Source: Flavobacteriales bacterium
GTDB lineage: Bacteria > Bacteroidota > Bacteroidia > Flavobacteriales_F > PHOS-HE28
DNA: 64,000 bases
Direction of reading: 5' to 3'
Assembly: GCA_023957375.1 (NCBI GenBank)
Contig: JAMLHB010000001.1
Location: forward strand, 1,086,245-1,150,244
The notes below the pieces were generated by a model. That model was not told the origin of the DNA and made no database searches. It worked only from the letters and a program-made list of their open reading frames with translations. Each line of letters begins with the position of its first letter. The first letter of the stretch is position 1. The position numbers and the translations under genes were made by a program. Below are positions 1-6,958 of the stretch, in pieces.

Positions 1-276
1 CCCACCTTGGATAGCCCGCAGCGTAGCGCGGGCAATCCACGATCCCCGTGTGCAGGCGGCGCATGAAAAGGCCCGGTGAGCGGAGCGAGCCAAGGCTTTT
101 CAATGGAGCTCCCCCACCTTGGATAGCCCGCAGCGTAGCACGGGCAATCCACGATCCCCGTGTGCAGGCGGCGCATGAAAAAGCCCGGTGAGCGGAGCGA
201 GCCAAGGCTTTTCAATGGAGCTTCCCCACTTTGGATAGTCCGCAGCGTAGCGCGGACAATCCACGATCCCCGTGTG
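1..276. repeat. Tandem repeat, 112-bp unit, about 2.5 copies
   Basis: Copies start at 1, 113 and 225; the third is cut off after about 52 bases. Each copy carries the perfect or near-perfect stem GCCCGC...GCGGGC (14-19 with 28-33 in copy 1). Full copies also carry a second hairpin bounded by A-rich and T-rich arms (179-185 with 206-212 in copy 2), which resembles a bidirectional terminator. No convincing gene lies here. The array touches the left window edge, so more copies may exist outside. Confidence 0.9.
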
Positions 277-411
277 GAGCATGGCTGCCGATGGTTGTCC
301 AACAAGCACCGTTCCCGTGAAACCAAGGCCCATCGTCGTTCCCTTCCCGCCGCAGGCATCCATTCCCCGTGGCCTAGCGTCTTACCATCGGAACCAATCC
401 CCCCGGTTGCC

Positions 412-603
412 ATGACACGCAAGTACAAGATCACCTTCATCCTCAAGAGCCGCCGCAACATGGCCGTATACACGGACCTGTCACACATGAGCGACGAGGA
501 ATTGGACGACCATTACCGCACGATGGTGCGGCGCATGCGGCGCAACGAAAGTGCAGTGATCGCGCGCATGGTGCTCAGGCAGCCTACCTTCAGCCTGAAC
601 TGA
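412..603 (+). CDS. Small basic protein of unknown function (63 aa)
   Basis: I do not recognise a family. The ATG at 412 gives MTRKYKITFILKSRR and a strongly basic protein with an acidic patch (MSDEELDDHYRTMVRRMRR) suggesting one amphipathic helix. It has no signal peptide or membrane segment. The frame stays open upstream to 160, but that part lies in the repeat array and reads as low-quality sequence, so I start at 412. The pattern is like small conserved proteins in Bacteroidetes, but this is only an impression. A cytoplasmic, possibly nucleic-acid-binding role would be a guess from charge alone. Confidence 0.5.
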   Translation: MTRKYKITFILKSRRNMAVYTDLSHMSDEELDDHYRTMVRRMRRNESAVIARMVLRQPTFSLN

Positions 604-643
604 ACACGGCGAAGGGGTTGGATGCGGCCTTGGCCCGCTGCCC

Positions 644-651
644 TATATTCG
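644..651 (+). promoter_or_regulatory. Probable -7 promoter element
   Basis: TATATTCG differs from the Bacteroidetes TAnnTTTG consensus at one base and lies 21 bases before the ATG at 673. It supports the small membrane-protein gene being real. Confidence 0.45.
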
Positions 652-672
652 CCGCACCAAAACACTTATGCC

Positions 673-798
673 ATGGCGGGCCACGACCAGGAAGGACATT
701 TCCCCGAACAAGCGGAAGAGAACGAGATCGGCGGGCCGGTACTGCTGGCGGTGATCGTGCTGGGCCTGGTGATACTGCTCCTTTGGGCGAGCTGCTGA
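673..798 (+). CDS. Small single-pass membrane protein (41 aa)
   Basis: The ATG at 673 opens a 41-residue ORF. It has an acidic polar N-terminus (residues 1-20, rich in E, Q and G) followed by one strong hydrophobic segment at about residues 22-40 (PVLLAVIVLGLVILLLW), ending in A-S-C. It has the shape of a single-pass inner-membrane peptide with the N-terminus probably outside the lipid. A near-consensus -7 element sits just upstream. It converges on the zinc-ribbon gene. Function is unknown, and the family is not recognised. Confidence 0.5.
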   Translation: MAGHDQEGHFPEQAEENEIGGPVLLAVIVLGLVILLLWASC

Positions 799-819
799 GG
801 CGGTCGGCCCCCGCTCCTT

Positions 820-1221
820 TCAGGGCTGGCCATCACCGGCCTTTTCCAAGTATTCGTCCCGGCGCACCAGCGCATACCAGTTCTCGCTGAGTTCGAGGTA
901 TCCGTGCTCGAAGCAGAACACGTAAACGTTGCCCACCTTGGTGCGGTAGATGTTGGTATGGTACATGAAATTGTACCCGCGTTCCACCAGTTTATCCCGG
1001 TGCACCTTGGTCTTCCCCCCGGGATTGAGCTCGCCCAGAATGCGGCGGTTGCGTTTTAGGGCGTTGACCACGTTGCGCACATAGTTGATCGGCGCGTTGT
1101 TGGCCCGGTAATGGAACAGGTTGCGGCAGGCATCGGAGCAGAACTTCTTGTCCGTCCGCCCCTGGATGGGTTCCCCGCATTCCAAACAGCCCTTTTTCCG
1201 GGTTGCACTTTCGGCAAGCAT
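820..1221 (-). CDS. Zinc-ribbon protein of unknown function (133 aa)
   Basis: A CxxC...CxxxC set near the N-terminus (CLECGEPIQGRTDKKFCSDAC) is a DUF2116-like treble-clef/zinc-ribbon signature. It is followed by about 100 residues rich in aromatic and basic residues that look like a small alpha/beta domain. The start is the ATG at 1221 (MLAESATRKKG). A TTG at 1248 is also in frame, but it sits beside the rpmE2 terminator, which makes it less likely. Cytoplasmic; partner unknown. It lies downstream of rpmE2 on the same strand, separated from it by a terminator, so it probably has its own expression or depends on read-through. Confidence 0.65.
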   Translation of the reverse strand: MLAESATRKKGCLECGEPIQGRTDKKFCSDACRNLFHYRANNAPINYVRNVVNALKRNRRILGELNPGGKTKVHRDKLVERGYNFMYHTNIYRTKVGNVYVFCFEHGYLELSENWYALVRRDEYLEKAGDGQP

Positions 1222-1256
1222 CAAGCCGAAAGTAAGCTTAGTTTCCAAACAGGACG

Positions 1257-1287
1257 AAAAAAGCCGCCTCCGGCAACGGAAGCGGCT
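1257..1287 (-). terminator. Intrinsic terminator of rpmE2
   Basis: Read on the minus strand, an 11-bp stem (AGCCGCTTCCG with CGGAGGCGGCT, one G-U pair) with a four-base loop is followed by a run of six T. It begins 27 bases after the rpmE2 stop codon. Confidence 0.8.
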
Positions 1288-1313
1288 CAGTATCGGTTCG
1301 TGCCCGGGGTTCC

Positions 1314-1616
1314 TTATTCGGCCGGTTCGCTTGCCTTGCTGCCCGCAGGTGCTGCCTTCTTGATCTCGGCATGCTTGGCAAAGCGCTTCTTGAACTTGTC
1401 CACGCGGCCGGCGGTGTCCACCAGCATCATCTTGCCCGTGTAATACGGGTGCGACGTGCTGCTGATGTCCAGCTTCACCAGCGGGTACTCATTGCCGTCC
1501 TCCCACTTCATGGTGTCCTTGGTGGACGCGCAGCTTCGGCCTAAGAACATGTCATCGTTGCTCATGTCCTTGAAGATGACCAAGCGGTAATTCTCGGGAT
1601 GGATGCCTTTTTTCAT
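1314..1616 (-). CDS. rpmE2: 50S ribosomal protein L31, type B
   Basis: Structural protein of the large ribosomal subunit. The N-terminus [20 protein letters not shown] and the block [20 protein letters not shown] are characteristic of L31 type B. The zinc-binding cysteines of type A L31 are absent, as expected for the zinc-independent paralogue. The last 25 or so residues are an Ala/Lys/Glu-rich tail, slightly longer than usual. The ATG at 1616 is preceded by a perfect -7 element and the gene ends at a strong terminator, so it is probably a single-gene transcript. Confidence 0.97.
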   Translation of the reverse strand: MKKGIHPENYRLVIFKDMSNDDMFLGRSCASTKDTMKWEDGNEYPLVKLDISSTSHPYYTGKMMLVDTAGRVDKFKKRFAKHAEIKKAAPAGSKASEPAE

Positions 1617-1660
1617 CTGGATCGGAGGTTGTCGATGCCGGTCGTCCGGCTAACGGGGCG

Positions 1661-1668
1661 CAAATGTA
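1661..1668 (-). promoter_or_regulatory. -7 promoter element of rpmE2
   Basis: On the minus strand this reads TACATTTG, a perfect TAnnTTTG match, and lies 44 bases before the rpmE2 ATG. No clear -33 TTTG was seen. Confidence 0.6.
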
Positions 1669-1778
1669 GGCAAAAACCGTTTCGGTACGTGCACCGGTGT
1701 CCACATAGTGCCCAGGCGGCCGGGCAATGATCCGCTACTCGTGGCGTAGTTAAACCGGCCACCCCATCTTTGCCCACC

Positions 1779-3275
1779 TTGAAAAAGCTCCTTCTCCCCT
1801 TGTTACCGCTGGTGCTGCTGACCGCACTGCTCCCCGGCTGCCGCCGCGACCAGCTCTTCACCGATGCTTCCGGCATCCAATTGGAATTCTCCCAGGATTC
1901 CATCCTCTTCGACACCGTGTTTACCACCGTGGGCACCGTTACCAAGCGGTTCACCGCCCGAAACCCCAACAGCGACGGCGTGCGGGTGGACATCGCCCTG
2001 CAAGGTGGGTCCGCCTCGCCCTTCCGGCTCAATGTGGACGGAAGCCCTGGTTTGAGCTTCAGCCAAGTGGAGATTGCCGGAGGCGACAGCATCTTCATTT
2101 TCGTGGAGGCTACCCTCGGCCCCGGAGGGCAGAACACGCCGTTCGTGATCGAGGACCACGTGCTGTTCAACACCAACGGAAGCGGGCAACAGGTGACCTT
2201 GAACGCTTGGGGCCAGAACGCCCATTTCTACCGGCCGGACCAGCACGTAGCGGGCTTCCCTGCTTTCAGCTATATCGCGGGGGGATACGACAGCCTGGGG
2301 CAGCAGATCTGTGAAACCGTGCACTGGACCAATGACAAGCCCTACGTGATCTATGGTTATGCCGTGGTGGACAGCTGTTGCACCTTGATCATTGACCCCG
2401 GCGTGCGTGTTTATTTCCACGGCGGCGGCGGGCTATGGGTGTACCGGGGAGGCACCATGCTGGCCAATGGCTCCGCCGAAGAGCGCATCACTTTCCAAGG
2501 CGACCGGTTGGAACCGATGTATGCCGACCTGCCAGGGCAGTGGGATCGCATTTGGATCAACGACGGGCCTGCTGACAACGTGCTCAACCACGTGGACATC
2601 AAAAACGCCTTGGTGGGCCTGCAACCGCAGAGCTGGATCTTTGCCCCTGGCCAACCCACCTCGGGCAACACCCTGGTGCTCAACAATGTCAGCATCCGCA
2701 ATTGTTCGGCGGCCGGCATTCTTTCAGAGAACTTCCGGATCCAGAGCACCAACCTGCTGGTGGCCGATTGCGGCCAGCACTGCGTGGCCCTTACCGGCGG
2801 CGGCAAGTACACCTTTAACCACAGCACCATCGCCAATTATTGGCGCTACGACGTGCGGCAGGAGCCCGCCTTCATCATGACCAACGCGTTCCGCGACATG
2901 GGCGGGACCGTACAGGTGCGCGAGGTGGAGACCAGCGTGTTCCGCAACGGCATCATCGACGGCAACAACGCCAACGAATTCGAACTGGCCTTCGACAACC
3001 AGTTGCCTCCCAACCTGCTCTTCAAGAACTTCCTCTTCCGCACAACGGCCTCCACCTCAGACCCTGCCCGCTTCGAACAGACCTCGGTGTACCGCAACCA
3101 GAGCCCCGGGTTCCAGGATGCGCCGGGCGGCAACTTCCATCTCAACGAAAATGCCTTTGTGCGCAACAAGGGTTTTGATCCCTTTGGTGCCGACCTCGAA
3201 GCCACGTACGATTTGGACGGGGTGATCAGGCCCAGCGACCAAAGCGACCTGGGGTGCTACACCTTCGTCCCCTGA
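1779..3275 (+). CDS. Lipoprotein with right-handed beta-helix-like domain
   Basis: Exported lipoprotein of about 498 residues. A start at the TTG of 1779 gives MKKLLLPLLPLVLLTALLPGC, a clean lipoprotein signal peptide with lipobox LPGC. A TTG three codons earlier is equally possible, and no ATG fits. After the signal comes an immunoglobulin-like region (about residues 30-145, with FDTVFTTVGTVTKRF-type strands as in choice-of-anchor D domains). Next is a long region with parallel beta-helix character (NTLVLNNVSIRNCSAAG, NLLVADCGQHC), ending at DLGCYTFVP. Probably anchored in the outer membrane; substrate unknown. Its 3' end overlaps the convergent acyl-CoA reductase gene by 19 bases. Confidence 0.75.
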   Translation: MKKLLLPLLPLVLLTALLPGCRRDQLFTDASGIQLEFSQDSILFDTVFTTVGTVTKRFTARNPNSDGVRVDIALQGGSASPFRLNVDGSPGLSFSQVEIAGGDSIFIFVEATLGPGGQNTPFVIEDHVLFNTNGSGQQVTLNAWGQNAHFYRPDQHVAGFPAFSYIAGGYDSLGQQICETVHWTNDKPYVIYGYAVVDSCCTLIIDPGVRVYFHGGGGLWVYRGGTMLANGSAEERITFQGDRLEPMYADLPGQWDRIWINDGPADNVLNHVDIKNALVGLQPQSWIFAPGQPTSGNTLVLNNVSIRNCSAAGILSENFRIQSTNLLVADCGQHCVALTGGGKYTFNHSTIANYWRYDVRQEPAFIMTNAFRDMGGTVQVREVETSVFRNGIIDGNNANEFELAFDNQLPPNLLFKNFLFRTTASTSDPARFEQTSVYRNQSPGFQDAPGGNFHLNENAFVRNKGFDPFGADLEATYDLDGVIRPSDQSDLGCYTFVP

Positions 3276-4348
3276 TAGCCCAAGGCCAGCAGGAACTCCA
3301 TCGTATCCACACCGTCGGCATACTCGCCAGGGCCCGGCTGCTGCGCGGTACCGAAGGGCAAGTGGCCATGTCCCACGATGCACTGGACCTGCTCGCGCTG
3401 CTCCGTCAAGCGCGCCTCCACGGCGACCCGGTCCGCGTACCGCTCGTAATACAAGGCCGCCACCGGGCTGGCCAAGGCGTTGTCCTCCTTCATCAGCAGG
3501 AAACCGTTTTCGGTGATCGGCACGCGGTCCAGCATCCACACGGCCCGGTTGTACTCGTAGTTGTTGGCGTACTTGTGGTGCCGGATGATGTCCGCCCAAG
3601 GAAAGAACGCCCCGAACAGGCGGTCCAGGTCGAAATCCATGGGCAGGAACACCTTGCCCACGTTTCGGCATCCCAGGCCGTAGTAGCGGAACACATCCTG
3701 GCCAAGGGCCGCCAGTTCATCCATGGTCTCCGTGCCGTCCAGCACGGCCACGCCGTTGCGGCTCTTTCGGATGATGCGGGGCACGTGGCCGAAGTAATGC
3801 GCGAAATAGCGCGCAGTGTTGTTGCTTCCCGTGGCGATGACGGCATCCACAGGGCCCAATTTGCCTGCCACCAGGCCCGCGTGCCGGGCCAGTTCAGGAT
3901 CCAGCCCAGCCAGCAGGGTGATCAACGCCGGGGTGAGGCCCGCATCGTCGGAGGAAAGCTTCACCCTGGCCGAATGCCCGCACAACAGCACGCACAACAG
4001 GTCGTGGAAACCCACAAAGGGGATGTTGCCCGCCGTGATGATGCCCACCGTGCGCATGTGGCGCTCCGCCCCCAGCGCGGGGTAGGCACCCAACCATTCA
4101 CCCATGTCCGCCGGCGTCAACATGGCTGCCAGTGCGCCCAAGGCATGGCGCACCTCAGCTGCGGTAAACCAGGCGTTGCGCACATGGGCCGCTTCGATCG
4201 CCGCGTCAAAAGCGGCATACTCGGCTTCCGTCAGCCCGATGGAATGGCCCGGCCATGGTGCCTTCGATGCAAAACTGGCCAAGGCCCGGCCCAATTGGCT
4301 GAAAACCTCCGATCGAATGGCATGTGCTGATGCGGCGGGTTCCAGCAT
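3257..4348 (-). CDS. LuxC-type acyl-CoA reductase
   Basis: Member of the acyl-CoA reductase (LuxC, PF05893) group of the aldehyde dehydrogenase superfamily; family members reduce acyl-CoA to aldehyde with NADPH. Seen here: a nucleotide-binding stretch around residues 100-115 (VGIITAGNIPFVGFHD), IATGSNNTARYF near 172-183, and GLGCRNVGKVFLP, whose Cys227 is the likely catalytic thiol. Length (363 aa) fits a short bacterial version. The ATG at 4348 (MLEPAASAHA) is the best start; the frame is open far upstream but without family-like sequence. It is divergent from a ferredoxin gene, and their promoters face each other. The physiological acyl substrate cannot be told from sequence. Confidence 0.85.
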   Translation of the reverse strand: MLEPAASAHAIRSEVFSQLGRALASFASKAPWPGHSIGLTEAEYAAFDAAIEAAHVRNAWFTAAEVRHALGALAAMLTPADMGEWLGAYPALGAERHMRTVGIITAGNIPFVGFHDLLCVLLCGHSARVKLSSDDAGLTPALITLLAGLDPELARHAGLVAGKLGPVDAVIATGSNNTARYFAHYFGHVPRIIRKSRNGVAVLDGTETMDELAALGQDVFRYYGLGCRNVGKVFLPMDFDLDRLFGAFFPWADIIRHHKYANNYEYNRAVWMLDRVPITENGFLLMKEDNALASPVAALYYERYADRVAVEARLTEQREQVQCIVGHGHLPFGTAQQPGPGEYADGVDTMEFLLALGYQGTKV

Positions 4349-4363
4349 GATGTGGCCTGGTGG

Positions 4364-4371
4364 TATCTTTG
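4364..4371 (+). promoter_or_regulatory. -7 promoter element for the ferredoxin gene
   Basis: TATCTTTG is a perfect TAnnTTTG match 67 bases before the ferredoxin ATG at 4439. It lies inside the predicted leader of the opposite gene. Confidence 0.55.
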
Positions 4372-4419
4372 TTCGCGCTGCGCTGCGCCCCACTGATGAT
4401 CGGGTGGTCGGCAGAGCCG

Positions 4420-4427
4420 CAAAATTA
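4420..4427 (-). promoter_or_regulatory. -7 promoter element for the acyl-CoA reductase gene
   Basis: The minus strand reads TAATTTTG, a perfect TAnnTTTG match, 71 bases before the reductase ATG at 4348. It points towards, and lies downstream of, the ferredoxin promoter. Confidence 0.55.
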
Positions 4428-4438
4428 CCCGTATTCCA

Positions 4439-4786
4439 ATGGCTATCATCATCACGGACGAATGCATCAACTGCGGAGCTTGCGAGCCCGAGTGCCCCAA
4501 CAACGCCATCTATGAGGGCGGCGCGGAATGGCGCCTGAGTGACGGAACCAGCTTGCACGGCATACAGACCATGCCCAACGGGAACAGCTACGATGCCGAC
4601 CAGGCGATGCCGCCGATCGCCATGGACATCTATTACATCGTGCCGGACAAATGCACCGAGTGCACCGGTTTCCACGACGAGCCGCAGTGCGCCGCCGTCT
4701 GTCCGGTGGATTGCTGCGTGGACGACCCTGCCCACCGCGAAACCAAGGAGGAGCTGCTGGCCAAGAAGGAGTTCATGCACTTGTAG
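4439..4786 (+). CDS. Two-cluster 4Fe-4S ferredoxin (115 aa)
   Basis: Cytoplasmic electron carrier. Two 4Fe-4S binding sets are visible. The first is CxxCxxCxxxCP with C9, C12, C15 and C19. The second is a wider set with C72, C75, C84 and C88-P ([18 protein letters not shown]), followed by C92 and C93. The 45-residue insertion between the sets and the widened second set are typical of bacterial YfhL/FdxA-like ferredoxins. It is divergently arranged with the LuxC-type reductase, which suggests linked expression, but a direct electron-transfer partnership is only inferred. ATG at 4439 is unambiguous. Confidence 0.93.
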   Translation: MAIIITDECINCGACEPECPNNAIYEGGAEWRLSDGTSLHGIQTMPNGNSYDADQAMPPIAMDIYYIVPDKCTECTGFHDEPQCAAVCPVDCCVDDPAHRETKEELLAKKEFMHL

Positions 4787-4871
4787 GAGCCCGCTTTCAA
4801 CAGGCCCTGCCGGAAACTTTCAGCCGGGGCAGGTGGGCCCATCGTGCGGCAACGTCCATCTTGCGGGTCAA

Positions 4872-5303
4872 ATGGCCAGATCCAAGGTGACCATCGGCCG
4901 GTCGGAATACATCGCGCTTCCCAAATTGGGCGTGGAGCGCGTGGAGGCGAAAATGGACACGGGCGCCTTCCGCAGTGCGCTGCACTATCAAAAGCTATCC
5001 TTGCGCACCGGCAGCGGCCGCCCCGAATTGGTGGTGACCTTCGCCATGGGCCGCAAACGCACCAAGGTCGTCTTCAAGCAGTTCAGCCTGGTAACGGTGA
5101 AAAGCAGTACCGGCCAGCGTACCGAGCGCTACCTCATCTCCACGCCGGTCCGCCTGAACGGGCACACGGTGAAGACCCAGTTCACCTTGTTCGACCGCAG
5201 CGACATGAAGTTCCAAGTACTGCTCGGCCGCAAGTTCCTCCATGGCCGATTTGTGGTGGATGTGGCCCACCGGGGGGTGTTGGACGCGGGCCGAAGCGCC
5301 TGA
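4872..5303 (+). CDS. RimK/LysX-associated retropepsin-like protease
   Basis: Small protein (143 aa) of the family often named ATP-dependent zinc protease or RimK-associated retropepsin-like protease (PF05618). Seen: MDTGAFRSALH with the aspartyl-protease-like DTGA at residues 29-32, KTQFTLFDRSDMKFQVLLGRKFL and the C-terminal FVVDVAHRGVL, both typical of the family. Members frequently neighbour RimK ATP-grasp ligases and are thought to cut peptides or modified proteins. Here no rimK is adjacent, but two RimK-family genes occur elsewhere in the window (15952-17457 and 51135-52016). ATG at 4872 is chosen; the longer open frame from 4539 overlaps the ferredoxin in another frame. Confidence 0.8.
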   Translation: MARSKVTIGRSEYIALPKLGVERVEAKMDTGAFRSALHYQKLSLRTGSGRPELVVTFAMGRKRTKVVFKQFSLVTVKSSTGQRTERYLISTPVRLNGHTVKTQFTLFDRSDMKFQVLLGRKFLHGRFVVDVAHRGVLDAGRSA

Positions 5304-5341
5304 GACCGTGCACGCCGTGCGGCATTGGCCCGCAGTTCCAT

Positions 5342-5349
5342 TACATTTG
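5342..5349 (+). promoter_or_regulatory. -7 promoter element of the alkyltransferase-like gene
   Basis: TACATTTG is a perfect TAnnTTTG match ending 17 bases before the ATG at 5367, and it settles the start choice for that gene. Confidence 0.6.
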
Positions 5350-5366
5350 GGAACAACGCATCCAGC

Positions 5367-5876
5367 ATGGCGCGCTTCCAACAAACCCTGCAGCCTGAAT
5401 TGTTCAGGCCGCAGTACTTGGCTGCAGTGAACACGCCCATTGGCAAGCTGTGGGTGGAGAGCGACGGGGAGCTCATCACACGCGTCACCTTCAACAACCC
5501 AGGCAGGGGAAGGCATAGCAAGCAACCCCGGGTGCTGCAGGAGGCGGTGATCCAGCTACGCGCCTACTTTGCCGGCACACGAAAGAAGTTCGACCTGCCT
5601 TTGTATTGGGTGGGTTCTCCCTATCGAAGGCAGATCTGGAAGCGGTTGGGGCAGATCCGCTTCGGGCAGGCGTCCACATACGCGGCCTTGGCCGCTATGG
5701 CGGGCGGTTCAGCACGCTCCGTGGGGCAAGCCTGCGCGGTAAATCCCTTGCTCATTGTGGTACCGTGCCACCGGGCCATGGGCTCGGACGGTTTGCTGAC
5801 CGGCTATGCAGGCGGCTTGTGGCGCAAGAAGTGGCTGTTGCAGCACGAAGGCATCTTGGAGAAGGAGCTCTCCTGA
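5367..5876 (+). CDS. Methylated-DNA--cysteine S-methyltransferase (Ogt/MGMT-like)
   Basis: DNA-repair protein that would transfer alkyl groups from O6-alkylguanine to its own cysteine. It has the active-site motif VVPCHRA (PCHR, Cys134) inside the helix-turn-helix DNA-binding domain (about residues 84-165), preceded by YRRQIWKRLGQIRFGQASTYAALA, the typical recognition region. The N-terminal half is more diverged. 169 residues is the usual length for Ogt. The ATG at 5367 follows a perfect -7 element. A foldback repeat begins within its stop codon and could act as the transcript end. Ogt and Ada-C types cannot be told apart here. Confidence 0.9.
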   Translation: MARFQQTLQPELFRPQYLAAVNTPIGKLWVESDGELITRVTFNNPGRGRHSKQPRVLQEAVIQLRAYFAGTRKKFDLPLYWVGSPYRRQIWKRLGQIRFGQASTYAALAAMAGGSARSVGQACAVNPLLIVVPCHRAMGSDGLLTGYAGGLWRKKWLLQHEGILEKELS

Positions 5877-6044
5877 CCCGGAATATGCAGTAGGATTTCT
5901 ACTACGGCCCGAAATCGCTGCGGCAGCGTACGTTTCACCGGCTTTCCCCTCGTCAGAATAGCTTGGGCTATTCCTTCTCGGTTAAAGCCGCGCTGCCGTT
6001 GTGATTTCGATCCTCGCAACGAACCCTACTGCATAATCCGGGTC
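5875..6044. repeat. Foldback (long inverted-repeat) element, 170 bp
   Basis: Outer arms 5875-5894 and 6025-6044 are inverted copies with 19 of 20 matches (GACCCGGAATATGCAGTAGG). Inner arms also pair: CGAAATC...GGCAGCG against CGCTGCC...GATTTCG, CGGCTTT against AAAGCCG, and the central hairpin GAATAGC-TTGG-GCTATTC. The whole element can fold into one long imperfect hairpin. Bases 5876-5916 recur with one mismatch at 22145-22185. No ORF is inside. It looks like a non-coding mobile or structural repeat. Confidence 0.85.
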
Positions 6045-6046
6045 CT

Positions 6047-6152
6047 GAGGGAACCTCTAATAACCCCATTTCAGCGGCATCGGCGCTTCGCACCAACTTG
6101 CGGCAAGCAGTCCTCGTCCGGCTATCCGCTTGGGGTTAATAGAGGTTTCCTC
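6047..6152. repeat. Second inverted-repeat element, 106 bp
   Basis: Arms 6047-6068 and 6131-6152 are inverted copies (core AACCTCTAATAACCCCA against TGGGGTTAATAGAGGTT, one mismatch in the core). It starts two bases after the first foldback. Together the two structures fill most of the 368-base gap between the alkyltransferase-like gene and the toxin-antitoxin pair, and no gene is seen there. Confidence 0.75.
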
Positions 6153-6199
6153 GAGCGAAGCCTCATTCAGCCATTCAAATAATGACCACGGGAATTGTT

Positions 6200-6232
6200 T
6201 GTACGTATAACATGCGTACATTTGGCGTATAA
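6200..6232 (+). promoter_or_regulatory. Toxin-antitoxin promoter with overlapping operator
   Basis: A perfect -7 element TACATTTG sits at 6217-6224, with a TTG at 6195-6197 spaced 19 bases upstream as a possible -33. A palindrome with 6-bp arms (TGTACG at 6200-6205, CGTACA at 6215-6220) overlaps the -7 element. A 7-base direct repeat CGTATAA (6204-6210 and 6226-6232) is spaced exactly 22 bp, two helical turns. This is the layout of an autoregulated operator; the bound factor is probably the antitoxin, by inference. Confidence 0.65.
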
Positions 6233-6244
6233 ACTCATTCCAAG

Positions 6245-6499
6245 ATGGACGCCAAGGTCACCCTGAGTTTTGATGCCAATGTCATCAGCAAAGCCAAGGC
6301 TTTCGCCGATGCCAACAACATCAGCCTGTCGCGCCTCACGGAGTTCCTGCTCAGCAAGGTGGGCAACGCCACATACCGCAGCTTGGATGAGCTTCCCGTG
6401 TCGGATTGGGTCAGTGCGGTGAGCGAGGGCGAAGTGCAGTACGTGCGCAAGAACAGCCGCAAGGGCGTTCGGAAGGACTACTTGGAAAGCCGCCGGTGA
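6245..6499 (+). CDS. Antitoxin, DUF6364-like (84 aa)
   Basis: Small DNA-binding antitoxin predicted to neutralise the downstream PIN toxin and repress the operon. The N-terminus MDAKVTLSFDANVISKAKAFADANNISLSRLTEFLL has a beta-strand then two-helix pattern like ribbon-helix-helix proteins of the DUF6364 group. The C-terminus is basic (RKNSRKGVRKDYLESRR) and is the likely toxin-binding tail. Its stop codon shares one base with the toxin ATG, so the two are translationally coupled. Confidence 0.8.
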   Translation: MDAKVTLSFDANVISKAKAFADANNISLSRLTEFLLSKVGNATYRSLDELPVSDWVSAVSEGEVQYVRKNSRKGVRKDYLESRR

Positions 6500-6945
6500 T
6501 GCAGCGCATTTTCCTGGATGCCAACATCCTGGTGAGCGTGTTGTGCAATGAGTATCCGCGGTACAGCTGGTGCGCCCGCGTGCTAAGCCTGTGCGACGAC
6601 CGCAGGTTCGAGGTGTACACGTCGCCGTTGTGCATGGCCATCGGCGCACATTTCTCCAAGAAAAAGAACGGACTGCGCCCCTCCTTGAAGAAAATGGCGC
6701 TGCTGTCGGAAAAGTTGAAGATGACCGATGTGGGGCCGGAAGCCGTGAAACGGACCGTGGCCAACAAAAAGGTACTGGACTTTGAGGGCGGCCTTGAGTA
6801 CTACTCGGCCGAACTGGCAGGGTGTACCTGCATTGTTACTTACGACAGGAACGACTTCCACTTCGGCGACCTCGAAGTGCTGAACGCGGAAGATTACTTG
6901 GCTAAGTACGTATTGCCGTTGCATCGCAAGGGAAGAAGGAAGTAG
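6499..6945 (+). CDS. PIN-domain toxin (putative RNase, 148 aa)
   Basis: VapC-like PIN-domain ribonuclease toxin. Acidic residues expected for the metal site are visible: D7 in IFLDANILV, E96/E100 in DFEGGLEYYSAE, and D116/D119 in TYDRNDF. ATG at 6499 overlaps the antitoxin stop by one base; the frame extends to 6406 but the upstream part lies inside the antitoxin gene. Five cysteines are present, slightly unusual for the family. RNA target unknown. It ends 13 bases from the convergent thioesterase gene. Confidence 0.85.
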   Translation: MQRIFLDANILVSVLCNEYPRYSWCARVLSLCDDRRFEVYTSPLCMAIGAHFSKKKNGLRPSLKKMALLSEKLKMTDVGPEAVKRTVANKKVLDFEGGLEYYSAELAGCTCIVTYDRNDFHFGDLEVLNAEDYLAKYVLPLHRKGRRK

Positions 6946-6958
6946 TGCCGGACCTCCC

